DNA of 5,938 nucleotides from Candidatus Kapaibacterium sp. (GTDB taxonomy: Bacteria > Bacteroidota > Ignavibacteria > Kapaibacteriales > UBA2268): the NCBI GenBank assembly GCA_030835065.1, contig JAUQWR010000003.1, forward strand, positions 1-5,938, read 5' to 3'. The first letter of the stretch is position 1, and each line of letters opens with the position of its first letter. The notes under the pieces are model-generated. The model was not told the DNA's origin and searched no databases. It was given only the letters and a program-made list of their open reading frames with translations. Of the stretch, positions 1 through 4,992 are shown one piece after another. The translations under genes and the position numbers were made by a program.

Positions 1-519
1 ATCTGGAATATTATCTAAAATTTTGTTATATCTATTTTTAAGAGTATTTAATTCATTGTGTTTGTGAATATAATTTAAAGATAAATCTTTATTGATAGCA
101 ATGGCTTCTTCGAGCTTGTTAGATAAATTGATTAAAAGCGAATCTTGTTTTAAAGTAATTTCAATTACTTTGACAGGAAATTCGTTGATTAGTCTGAAAT
201 TTGCAGAGTATGAGTCGTTATTGATATCAATAAATCTTGAAAAATACTTTGTAGAAATAATATCTAAAGAATCGATTATCGATTTTAGATTTTCAATTTC
301 AAATTGCTGATCTAAATTATTAAATGAAGACCCGACAAGCAGATCAGGATTCGATTTAAAAATAGAAGCAAAAGACACAGAGCAATCAATAATCTGAAGT
401 TTTTCGTCAACTAAAGCGATAGCAGAATTAGAATTTCTAAATACATTACTGTAGATATAATTACAGCTAAGTGATGTATCAGCTTCCAAAGCAATTTGTT
501 CATTTTCAAGATTCATCAT
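1..519 (-). CDS. PAS-domain signalling protein, N-terminal part (runs off the window)
   Basis: The reading frame is open from ATG at 519 to the window edge (173 codons, no stop), so the C-terminus and output domain are missing. Residues about 22-125 read like a PAS domain: VFRNSNSAIALVDEKLQIID followed by a helix with FASIF and then LLVGSSFNNL, closing with a beta-rich stretch (FPVKVIEITL). Residues about 130-167 are helical and charged, suggesting a coiled-coil linker. The last visible residues, ILDNIPD, are typical of the start of a second PAS domain. No signal peptide or membrane segment is visible. The gene follows the receiver-histidine kinase gene after 14 bp on the same strand, so it is probably co-transcribed and part of the same signalling module. 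The full protein could be a histidine kinase, diguanylate cyclase or phosphatase; this cannot be decided here. ATG at 516 and an in-frame GTG at 528 are alternative starts, and none has a clear ribosome binding site. Confidence 0.8.
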   Translation of the reverse strand, partial: MMNLENEQIALEADTSLSCNYIYSNVFRNSNSAIALVDEKLQIIDCSVSFASIFKSNPDLLVGSSFNNLDQQFEIENLKSIIDSLDIISTKYFSRFIDINNDSYSANFRLINEFPVKVIEITLKQDSLLINLSNKLEEAIAINKDLSLNYIHKHNELNTLKNRYNKILDNIPD

Positions 520-533
520 TTCAATCACTTAAA

Positions 534-1622
534 TCAATTTTTTACTACAAAAGTCACAATAACAGACAAATAATCATTCAAAACAGAATCTATTCTGAAA
601 GTACCGCCATAGAGTTCGCATATTTTCTTTGAAATAGCCAAGCCTAATCCGATACCTTGTTGTTCATTAATATCTCGGTTGAACTGATTAAAAATACCAA
701 TAGAATGAATTTGAGATTCAGACATACCATTTCCAAAATTAGTAATTTTCAAAACGTATTCGTTTTTATGATTGATACTTGTATCAATTAATACTTTGGA
801 ATATTGCTTTGAAAATTTGAAAGCATTGTCAATTAATTCACTTGCTAATTTGAAAGCATCTTCTTGCTTGATAAAAATATCTGAAGAGATAGCATTAATA
901 TCTAGATCGGAATTGCGATTGTATTTTTCTGCTATACTAAAAGCACATTCTTCGATAATAGGTTTTATATTGGAAACAGGTATAAAGCTGCTTTTTTTTG
1001 TATTTCCTTCTTCCCAAAGCAGATTGGCATAATAAATAAAATTCGTAATCAATACATTCAAGCGTTTGGCAGAATCGAAAGCATAATCAATCATAATTAC
1101 CCTTTCTTCATCGTTTAGCGAATTATATTCGTTTTTAAGGATCTGAAGGAATCCAAAAATGCCATTCAGAGGAGTTCGGAACTCATGAGGTAATGATAAA
1201 GCAATTTTGGAGCGTAAAGTATCAACCTCAGAATTGAATTTATTTCTTAGCTTAGAATATTTTACTAATTTTGATTCAACAGCAGCTAGTAATTGTTCAT
1301 TTCTATATGGTTTGAAAATATAATCATCGGCGCCCAAGGTCATGCCTTTGTCTCTATCTTCGGTCGAAGTCTTGGCAGTAAGAAAGAGGAAAGGTGTCAT
1401 CAAAGAATTATCTGTTTCGCGAATTGCTTTAATAACATCATAACCATTCATGTCTGGCATCATTATGTCGCAAATAATTAAATCGGGATTTTCATTAATA
1501 GCTTTATCGACGCCGATTTTTCCTCCATCGGCGGTAATAACGTCATATCCGGAAATCAAAAGCAGCTCTTCAATATTATCCCGTATATTAAAATCATCCT
1601 CAATGACTAAGATTTTACTCAT
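534..1622 (-). CDS. Soluble receiver-histidine kinase (REC-HisKA-HATPase)
   Basis: This 362-residue protein has an N-terminal receiver domain (about 3-118) with acidic pocket D9/D10, phospho-acceptor D52 (in CDIMMPDMNG), T82 and K104 (FKPY). A helical linker (about 119-138) leads to a HisKA helix pair whose H-box SLPHEFRTPLNGI places the phosphorylated histidine at H146. The HATPase domain carries an N-box (ELIDNAFKF, N266), a G1-like box (NFGNGM, 295-300) and a G2 box (GIGLGL, 323-328), and ends near 362. The G1 box has Asn where Asp is usual. There is no membrane segment, so it acts in the cytoplasm. The order REC before HK, the reverse of most hybrid kinases, is known in many bacteria and suggests a kinase controlled by phosphorylation of its own receiver, or a phosphorelay middle step. 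It lies 6 bp after the stand-alone receiver gene and 14 bp before the PAS gene. The start fits directly at the receiver beta-1 strand (MSKILVIEDD), with a weak AGGG upstream. Confidence 0.93.
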   Translation of the reverse strand: MSKILVIEDDFNIRDNIEELLLISGYDVITADGGKIGVDKAINENPDLIICDIMMPDMNGYDVIKAIRETDNSLMTPFLFLTAKTSTEDRDKGMTLGADDYIFKPYRNEQLLAAVESKLVKYSKLRNKFNSEVDTLRSKIALSLPHEFRTPLNGIFGFLQILKNEYNSLNDEERVIMIDYAFDSAKRLNVLITNFIYYANLLWEEGNTKKSSFIPVSNIKPIIEECAFSIAEKYNRNSDLDINAISSDIFIKQEDAFKLASELIDNAFKFSKQYSKVLIDTSINHKNEYVLKITNFGNGMSESQIHSIGIFNQFNRDINEQQGIGLGLAISKKICELYGGTFRIDSVLNDYLSVIVTFVVKN

Positions 1623-1628
1623 ATTGCC

Positions 1629-1988
1629 CTAATTATTGTTCTTCAAATGATTCAAAGTATCCATTATTTTTGCCCAATTTATCGGTTTGTCTAAGAAATC
1701 ATAGACGCCAGAGTCGATAGCCTTTTGGACTAATCGCTTGTCTGAATGAGCAGAATACATGATGATTTTTGCTTCAGGATTTTTGTTGAATATGCTTTGA
1801 GCAAACTCAATTCCATTCAGAAATGGCATGAAATAATCGCAAATAATCAAATCGTATTTATCCTGTTCGTATTCATCTAATGCTAATGAACTATCCTTGT
1901 ATGGTGTACAAGAAAATCCGTTGAGCATAAGAGCACTTCGGAAAATTTCCAAAGTTAGTTCATCATCATCTAATAATAGAATATTCAT
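1629..1988 (-). CDS. Stand-alone response regulator receiver protein (CheY-like, no output domain)
   Basis: This is a single receiver domain of 119 residues starting MNILLLDDDELT. The acidic pocket is D7-D9, the phospho-acceptor is D51 in ICDYFMP, the switch Ser/Thr position is S79 (MYSA), and K101-P102 (FLDKP) is the conserved lysine-proline. The protein ends almost directly after the last helix, so there is no DNA-binding or enzymatic output domain; it would act by protein contact or by passing phosphate on. An in-frame ATG at 2027 would add 13 residues (MYNRIYYSGYWCK) ahead of the first beta strand. The start at 1988 was chosen because it fits the domain edge and has GGTG about 4 bases upstream. 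It is the first gene of the minus-strand operon, and its stop lies 6 bp before the receiver-kinase start, which makes that kinase its most likely partner. Confidence 0.9.
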   Translation of the reverse strand: MNILLLDDDELTLEIFRSALMLNGFSCTPYKDSSLALDEYEQDKYDLIICDYFMPFLNGIEFAQSIFNKNPEAKIIMYSAHSDKRLVQKAIDSGVYDFLDKPINWAKIMDTLNHLKNNN

Positions 1989-2018
1989 TTTGCACCAATA
2001 ACCCGAATAATAAATTCT

Positions 2019-2034
2019 ATTGTACAATTACAAT
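2019..2034. promoter_or_regulatory. Palindromic site upstream of the signalling operon (possible operator)
   Basis: The sequence ATTGTACAATTACAAT contains the perfect 10-bp palindrome ATTGTACAAT (2019-2028). It also reads as ATTGTA-N4-TACAAT on the minus strand, so one half-site is used twice. It lies about 30 bp before the start of the receiver gene, where an operator or promoter would be expected. No regulator gene is adjacent. No convincing -35/-10 or TAnnTTTG pair could be placed around it. Its function is inference only, and chance occurrence in AT-rich DNA is possible. Confidence 0.3.
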
Positions 2035-2076
2035 AGTCATACCATATTAATTTTTATCGAAGAATGAGTTTCTAAG

Positions 2077-2220
2077 TTATTGTAGAATAAAGAAATAAAA
2101 ATATCGACCGGAATTTGGGCCTGGAAGCGGATTAGAAGTATAATCAAATTTGGCTTTCAAAATTGAAATATCTTTCAATTTTGAAAGGTTAAGTGAATCG
2201 AAGATGAATAAGAAGTGATG
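2077..2220 (-). other. Stop-free stretch in frame directly after the NYN-domain gene (47 codons; possible gene remnant or repeat)
   Basis: Reading on from the TAG stop of the NYN gene (2221-2223) in the same frame gives 47 sense codons before TAA at 2077-2079. The translation looks protein-like and includes KAKFDYTSNPLPGPNSGRYF near its end. It has no ATG of its own. The segment 2101-2133 is about half G+C, clearly richer than its surroundings. The stretch also contains the perfect hairpin at 2154-2187. The NYN protein looks complete without it, so this may be a decayed gene end, a dispersed repeat, a rare readthrough extension or chance. No function is claimed. Confidence 0.2.
2154..2187. 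repeat. Perfect 15-bp-arm inverted repeat with 4-nt loop (possible terminator hairpin)
   Basis: The arms CTTTCAAAATTGAAA and TTTCAATTTTGAAAG pair perfectly over 15 bp around the loop TATC. Each arm is itself nearly self-complementary (TTTCAA-AA-TTGAAA), so four TTTCAA/TTGAAA half-sites are present. It begins 34 bp downstream of the stop of the minus-strand NYN gene and lies between that gene and the signalling operon, as a terminator would. No run of U follows on either strand, so it is not a classical rho-independent terminator. A role in 3'-end formation, a protein-binding site or a small repeat are all possible. Confidence 0.5.
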
Positions 2221-2718
2221 CTACTCGCCGAATAGATTTAAAAATTCGTCTATCTCTTTTCTACTTGGTCTGTTAGGCTTCTCTTTTGTGCCAGATTTTG
2301 TCGACTTATTACTTGTTGTGATTATGCTTTTCTTTGGGTTGAGTTTTGTTAGAAATTCTTCTGAGCTGATAGAATCACATGAATTGAATTTTCCATAATT
2401 ATATACTTCAGTATCTGATGATATGATTTGTAAAAGCTTTTTGTTTGTAGTAGAGTCTATTAACTTTTTTATTATCAAATCTGCATTAACTTTAGTGCCG
2501 GAATATACGAGTGTAATCTTTGGATGAGCAGATGAAACATTATCAAATTCTCTTCCATCAACCACAATAGTAGCCTTGAAAGAACTATGTATGTTGATGT
2601 AGGATTTTATATCTTCTATAAGTGACATCAGGGCAATATCAATTCCCTGGCTTAATTTGCTTTTGTATAAGCTTGATTTATGTATTAGATTTAAAGCATC
2701 AATTATTAAATGTTTCAT
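2221..2718 (-). CDS. YacP-like NYN-domain protein, putative ribonuclease
   Basis: This protein of 165 residues has the length and pattern of the YacP/NYN family, which has a PIN-like nuclease fold; Bacillus YacP (Rae1) is a ribosome-associated endoribonuclease. It opens with HLIIDALNLIH, where D7 and N10 match the family's DGYN motif. It then has IVVDGRE (D54), VNADLIIKKLI (D80) and the IISSDTEV motif (D102), followed by ISSEEFL (118-123), which matches the family's usual end of the fold. D7, D80 and D102 are the likely metal-binding acidic residues. A basic, Ser/Thr/Lys-rich segment (about 128-150) and a short amphipathic tail (RKEIDEFLNLF) finish it. No signal peptide or membrane segment is seen. 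It is divergent from folP with 60 bp between the starts. The ATG lacks a Shine-Dalgarno and follows an A/T-only leader. The fold assignment is firm; the RNA substrate is unknown. Confidence 0.85.
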   Translation of the reverse strand: MKHLIIDALNLIHKSSLYKSKLSQGIDIALMSLIEDIKSYINIHSSFKATIVVDGREFDNVSSAHPKITLVYSGTKVNADLIIKKLIDSTTNKKLLQIISSDTEVYNYGKFNSCDSISSEEFLTKLNPKKSIITTSNKSTKSGTKEKPNRPSRKEIDEFLNLFGE

Positions 2719-2747
2719 AAATTTATTAATTTAAGATTTGAAAATTG

Positions 2748-2755
2748 CAAATTTA
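2748..2755 (-). promoter_or_regulatory. Candidate TAnnTTTG-type -7 promoter element for the NYN gene
   Basis: On the minus strand the sequence TAAATTTG matches the Bacteroidota sigma-factor -7 consensus TAnnTTTG exactly. It sits 29 bp before the ATG at 2718, giving a short leader of roughly 20-25 nt. No clear upstream TTG (-33) partner is present at the expected distance. The 60-bp gap between divergent genes must hold promoters for both directions; none was recognised for folP. Such AT-rich 8-mers also occur by chance. Confidence 0.3.
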
Positions 2756-2778
2756 TAACTGTTTTGCGTGAGAAAAAA

Positions 2779-3576
2779 ATGAGAAGTTTCCCAAAAATTA
2801 TGGGTATTATAAATACTACACCGGATTCATTTTCGGATGGAGCAAAGAATTTAAGTTTAGATGATGCTTTAAGCTCAATCAGGAAAATGCTTGAGTTAGG
2901 AGTTGATATTATCGACATTGGTGGCGAATCTACTCGTCCGGGTGCAGAAGATGTGCCTGTGCAGGAAGAGCTTGATCGTACTATGCCGGTGATTGAGTCT
3001 GCATTAAAAGAATTTCCTGATCTCGAAATATCAATTGATACCACAAAATATGAAGTTGCCAAAAATGCATTAGATCTGGGGGCTGAGATTATTAATGATA
3101 TTAGCGGATTAGAATTTGACACCAGACTTGCCGATCTTGCTGCAGAGTTTAATCGAAAGCTTGTGTTAATGCATATTCAAGGTGTGCCTCGCACTATGCA
3201 AAACAATCCAGAATATGAAAATGTAGTAGAAGATGTTTATAAATGGCTGGAAAACAAGATAGAATATGCAAAATCAAGAGCTGCACATAATTTGATTATC
3301 GATGTAGGTATTGGTTTTGGCAAGACATTCGAACACAATTGGGAATTACTAAAAAATCTAAATAGATTTAGAGCTTTAAATTGTCCGATTTTGCTTGGAA
3401 TATCGAGAAAAAGATTTCTAACAGAGCTAATTGCATCTCAAGATTTGGGTGATAGAGATGCAACCACAATGCTTATTCATACAATGATGGCTAATGATAA
3501 TATGCCCGATATTATTCGAGTACATAATGTGGAAATGGCATGTTTCGCAAAGAAAGTATTTAATAAATTAAATTAA
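2779..3576 (+). CDS. folP: Dihydropteroate synthase
   Basis: The enzyme condenses 6-hydroxymethyl-7,8-dihydropterin pyrophosphate with p-aminobenzoate to give 7,8-dihydropteroate in folate synthesis; it is the sulfonamide target and is cytoplasmic. At 265 residues it has the normal family length and is a TIM-barrel. Motifs in order: MGIINTTPDSFSDG (8-21, with N12 and F18), DIGGESTRPGA (46-56), SIDTTK (85-90, D87), INDISG (105-110), MHIQGVPRTMQ (131-141), IDVGIGFGK (174-182, D175), GISRKRF (207-213, K211) and RVHN (247-250). The DVGIGFGK motif differs from the common DPGFGFGK, but the catalytic Asp, Gly and Lys are kept. An in-frame ATG at 2710 would add 23 unrelated residues and overlap the divergent NYN gene, so 2779 was chosen; it fits the barrel start, with only a weak GAG upstream. 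coaBC follows 66 bp downstream on the same strand. Confidence 0.96.
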   Translation: MRSFPKIMGIINTTPDSFSDGAKNLSLDDALSSIRKMLELGVDIIDIGGESTRPGAEDVPVQEELDRTMPVIESALKEFPDLEISIDTTKYEVAKNALDLGAEIINDISGLEFDTRLADLAAEFNRKLVLMHIQGVPRTMQNNPEYENVVEDVYKWLENKIEYAKSRAAHNLIIDVGIGFGKTFEHNWELLKNLNRFRALNCPILLGISRKRFLTELIASQDLGDRDATTMLIHTMMANDNMPDIIRVHNVEMACFAKKVFNKLN

Positions 3577-3579
3577 AAA

Positions 3580-3598
3580 AATTTATTTAAAATAAATT
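3580..3598. other. A/T-only inverted repeat just after folP (weak hairpin)
   Basis: AATTTATTT (3580-3588) and AAATAAATT (3590-3598) are perfect inverted repeats with a single base between them, 3 bp after the folP stop. All pairs are A-T, so the hairpin would be weak. It could mark the end of the folP transcript, but sequence this rich in A and T gives such repeats by chance. The rest of the 66-bp gap (to 3642) is A/T-rich leader for coaBC. Confidence 0.2.
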
Positions 3599-3626
3599 AA
3601 ATATATTATATTGCAATAGATTAAAA

Positions 3627-3634
3627 TAGGTTTG
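3627..3634 (+). promoter_or_regulatory. Candidate TAnnTTTG-type -7 promoter element for coaBC
   Basis: TAGGTTTG matches the Bacteroidota -7 consensus TAnnTTTG exactly and ends 8 bp before the coaBC ATG at 3643. If used, the mRNA would be leaderless or nearly so, which would fit the lack of a convincing Shine-Dalgarno. The nearest upstream TTG (3611-3613) is only 13 bp away, shorter than the usual spacing to the -33 element, so support is partial. The overlapping TAAAAT (3622-3627) could serve as a sigma70-like -10, without a good -35. Confidence 0.3.
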
Positions 3635-3642
3635 GGAAATAA

Positions 3643-4989
3643 ATGGATAAGTTGAAGAATAAAAGAATCATAGTGGGTGTATCGGGATCGATAGCAGCCT
3701 ATAAATCTCCATTGTTGGTAAGAGAATTAATCAAAGCAGGTGCTCATGTAAATGTTGTGATGACTCCTTCTGCCGCAAAATTTGTAGCTCCAATAGCATT
3801 GACCAGTGTAAGTAAGAATCCTGTTGCGATGGAAATGTTCGATGAAAATCTTCAGAATGGCGGTGCCTGGCATGTGCAATTAGCCCATTGGGCAGATTTG
3901 ATGATTATTGCTCCTGCTTCTGCTACGACTTTATCAAAACTAGCTCAAGGCAATTGCGATACAGCATTGGCTTGTGTTGCAACCGCTATGCCTCGAAATA
4001 TTCCTCTTCTGATTGCACCGGCAATGGATTTTACGATGTGGGATCATCCGGCAACTCAAAGAAATGTTGAAATTTTGAAATCTTATGGTGCCAAAATTAT
4101 TATGCCAGAATCCGGTGAATTAGCAAGCGGATTGGTTGGACCTGGCAGGCTTCCTGATATACCGGTTTTGATTGATAATATTATCGATTGTTTAGATAAT
4201 AAAGCTAAAGAAAAACCAGTTGATGCTTTTGCCAGCCCTAAAGAAACTCTTCAGGATTCGATTGATAAAGATAAATGGAATGCTGAGATGGAGCTTCAAA
4301 AATTGAAATCTCAAATGAATGTTAAAGATTCAGATAAGTTTTTGAGTAGTAAAAAAGTTGTTATTACAGCTGGTCCTACTCGCGAAAATATTGATGGTGT
4401 CAGATTTATTGCTAATTATTCAAGTGGCAAAATGGGCTATGCTTTGGCTAAGGCTGCACGAAATGCAGGCGCTGAAGTAGTTTTAATTAGTGGTCCTGTA
4501 AGCATAAATCCTCCCGAACGTGTTAAAACTATCAATGTGATTAGTGCAGAAGATATGTATAATGTAGCTGTCAATGAATTTATCGATTCAGATATTGCTA
4601 TAATGAGTGCTGCCGTTGCTGATTATACTCCTGCATATCCACAAGCAGGTAAAATTAAAAAATCTGAGCAAGGCGAAGCTTTAGTTCTTGAATTGAAGCC
4701 GACTAAAGATATTCTAAAAGAATTAGGCGAAAGAAAAAAATCAAACCAGATTGTGGTTGGATTTGCTCTCGAATCCGAGAATGAGTTGGAATATGGAAGA
4801 AAAAAATTAGAACAAAAGAATTGCGATATGATTGTTGTCAATTCAGCGAATAAGCCTGGCAGCGGATTTGCCGGCGAGGATAATACAATCACAATTCTAA
4901 GCAAAGACCAAGAAGTGAAATACGACAGAATGAGCAAGGACAATTGTGCTCTTAAGATTTTGGAATATATAAGAAATTTCGGGAAATAG
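3643..4989 (+). CDS. coaBC: Bifunctional phosphopantothenoylcysteine synthetase/decarboxylase (CoaBC)
   Basis: CoaB joins cysteine to 4'-phosphopantothenate using CTP; CoaC then decarboxylates the product with FMN to 4'-phosphopantetheine, a step of coenzyme A synthesis in the cytoplasm. Residues 1-183 are the CoaC flavoprotein: GVSGSIAAYK (12-21), probable catalytic H77 in WHVQLAHWAD, PASATT (91-96), APAMD (125-129) and ELASGLVGPGR (159-169). Residues about 236-448 are CoaB: ITAGPTRE (241-248), RFIANYSSGKMG (254-265), SAAVADY (322-328), KIKK (337-340, probable CTP-binding lysines) and LKPTKDIL (351-358). Compared with the Escherichia coli protein (406 aa), this one is longer (448 aa), mostly through a charged linker of about 50 residues (184-234). 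PAMD replaces PAMN and S162 stands where the E. coli enzyme has its catalytic Cys (ACG). From memory, Bacteroidota relatives share these changes, so the gene is probably functional. rimO starts 3 bp after the stop. Confidence 0.96.
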   Translation: MDKLKNKRIIVGVSGSIAAYKSPLLVRELIKAGAHVNVVMTPSAAKFVAPIALTSVSKNPVAMEMFDENLQNGGAWHVQLAHWADLMIIAPASATTLSKLAQGNCDTALACVATAMPRNIPLLIAPAMDFTMWDHPATQRNVEILKSYGAKIIMPESGELASGLVGPGRLPDIPVLIDNIIDCLDNKAKEKPVDAFASPKETLQDSIDKDKWNAEMELQKLKSQMNVKDSDKFLSSKKVVITAGPTRENIDGVRFIANYSSGKMGYALAKAARNAGAEVVLISGPVSINPPERVKTINVISAEDMYNVAVNEFIDSDIAIMSAAVADYTPAYPQAGKIKKSEQGEALVLELKPTKDILKELGERKKSNQIVVGFALESENELEYGRKKLEQKNCDMIVVNSANKPGSGFAGEDNTITILSKDQEVKYDRMSKDNCALKILEYIRNFGK

Positions 4990-4992
4990 ATA

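Noticed and set aside
92..310. Plus-strand open frame of 72 codons
   Set aside because: It lies opposite the PAS-protein gene, whose translation has clear domain character; this one has none.
772..1632. Plus-strand open frames at 772-1032, 1293-1481 and 1450-1632
   Set aside because: All lie opposite the receiver-histidine kinase gene, which has all its motifs in order, and none shows a recognisable domain.
1989..2027. Longer start for the lone receiver gene at ATG 2027
   Set aside because: It would add 13 residues before the first receiver beta strand and would place the palindrome at 2019-2034 partly inside the gene; the ATG at 1988 has a better upstream sequence.
2154..2187. Classical rho-independent terminator
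   Set aside because: The stem is perfect but there is no U-run after it on either strand and the stem is A/T-rich, so only a hairpin of unknown role is claimed.
2710..2778. Longer folP start at ATG 2710 (23 extra residues)
   Set aside because: The extra residues do not resemble dihydropteroate synthase, the extension overlaps the start of the divergent NYN gene, and the ATG at 2779 fits the family's N-terminus.
2715..3122. Minus-strand open frame of 135 codons
   Set aside because: It is the reverse of the folP coding sequence and has a Ser/Ile-rich composition typical of an antisense frame.
3888..4070. Plus-strand open frame of 60 codons inside coaBC
   Set aside because: It is an out-of-frame shadow rich in Cys and Ser with no family resemblance.
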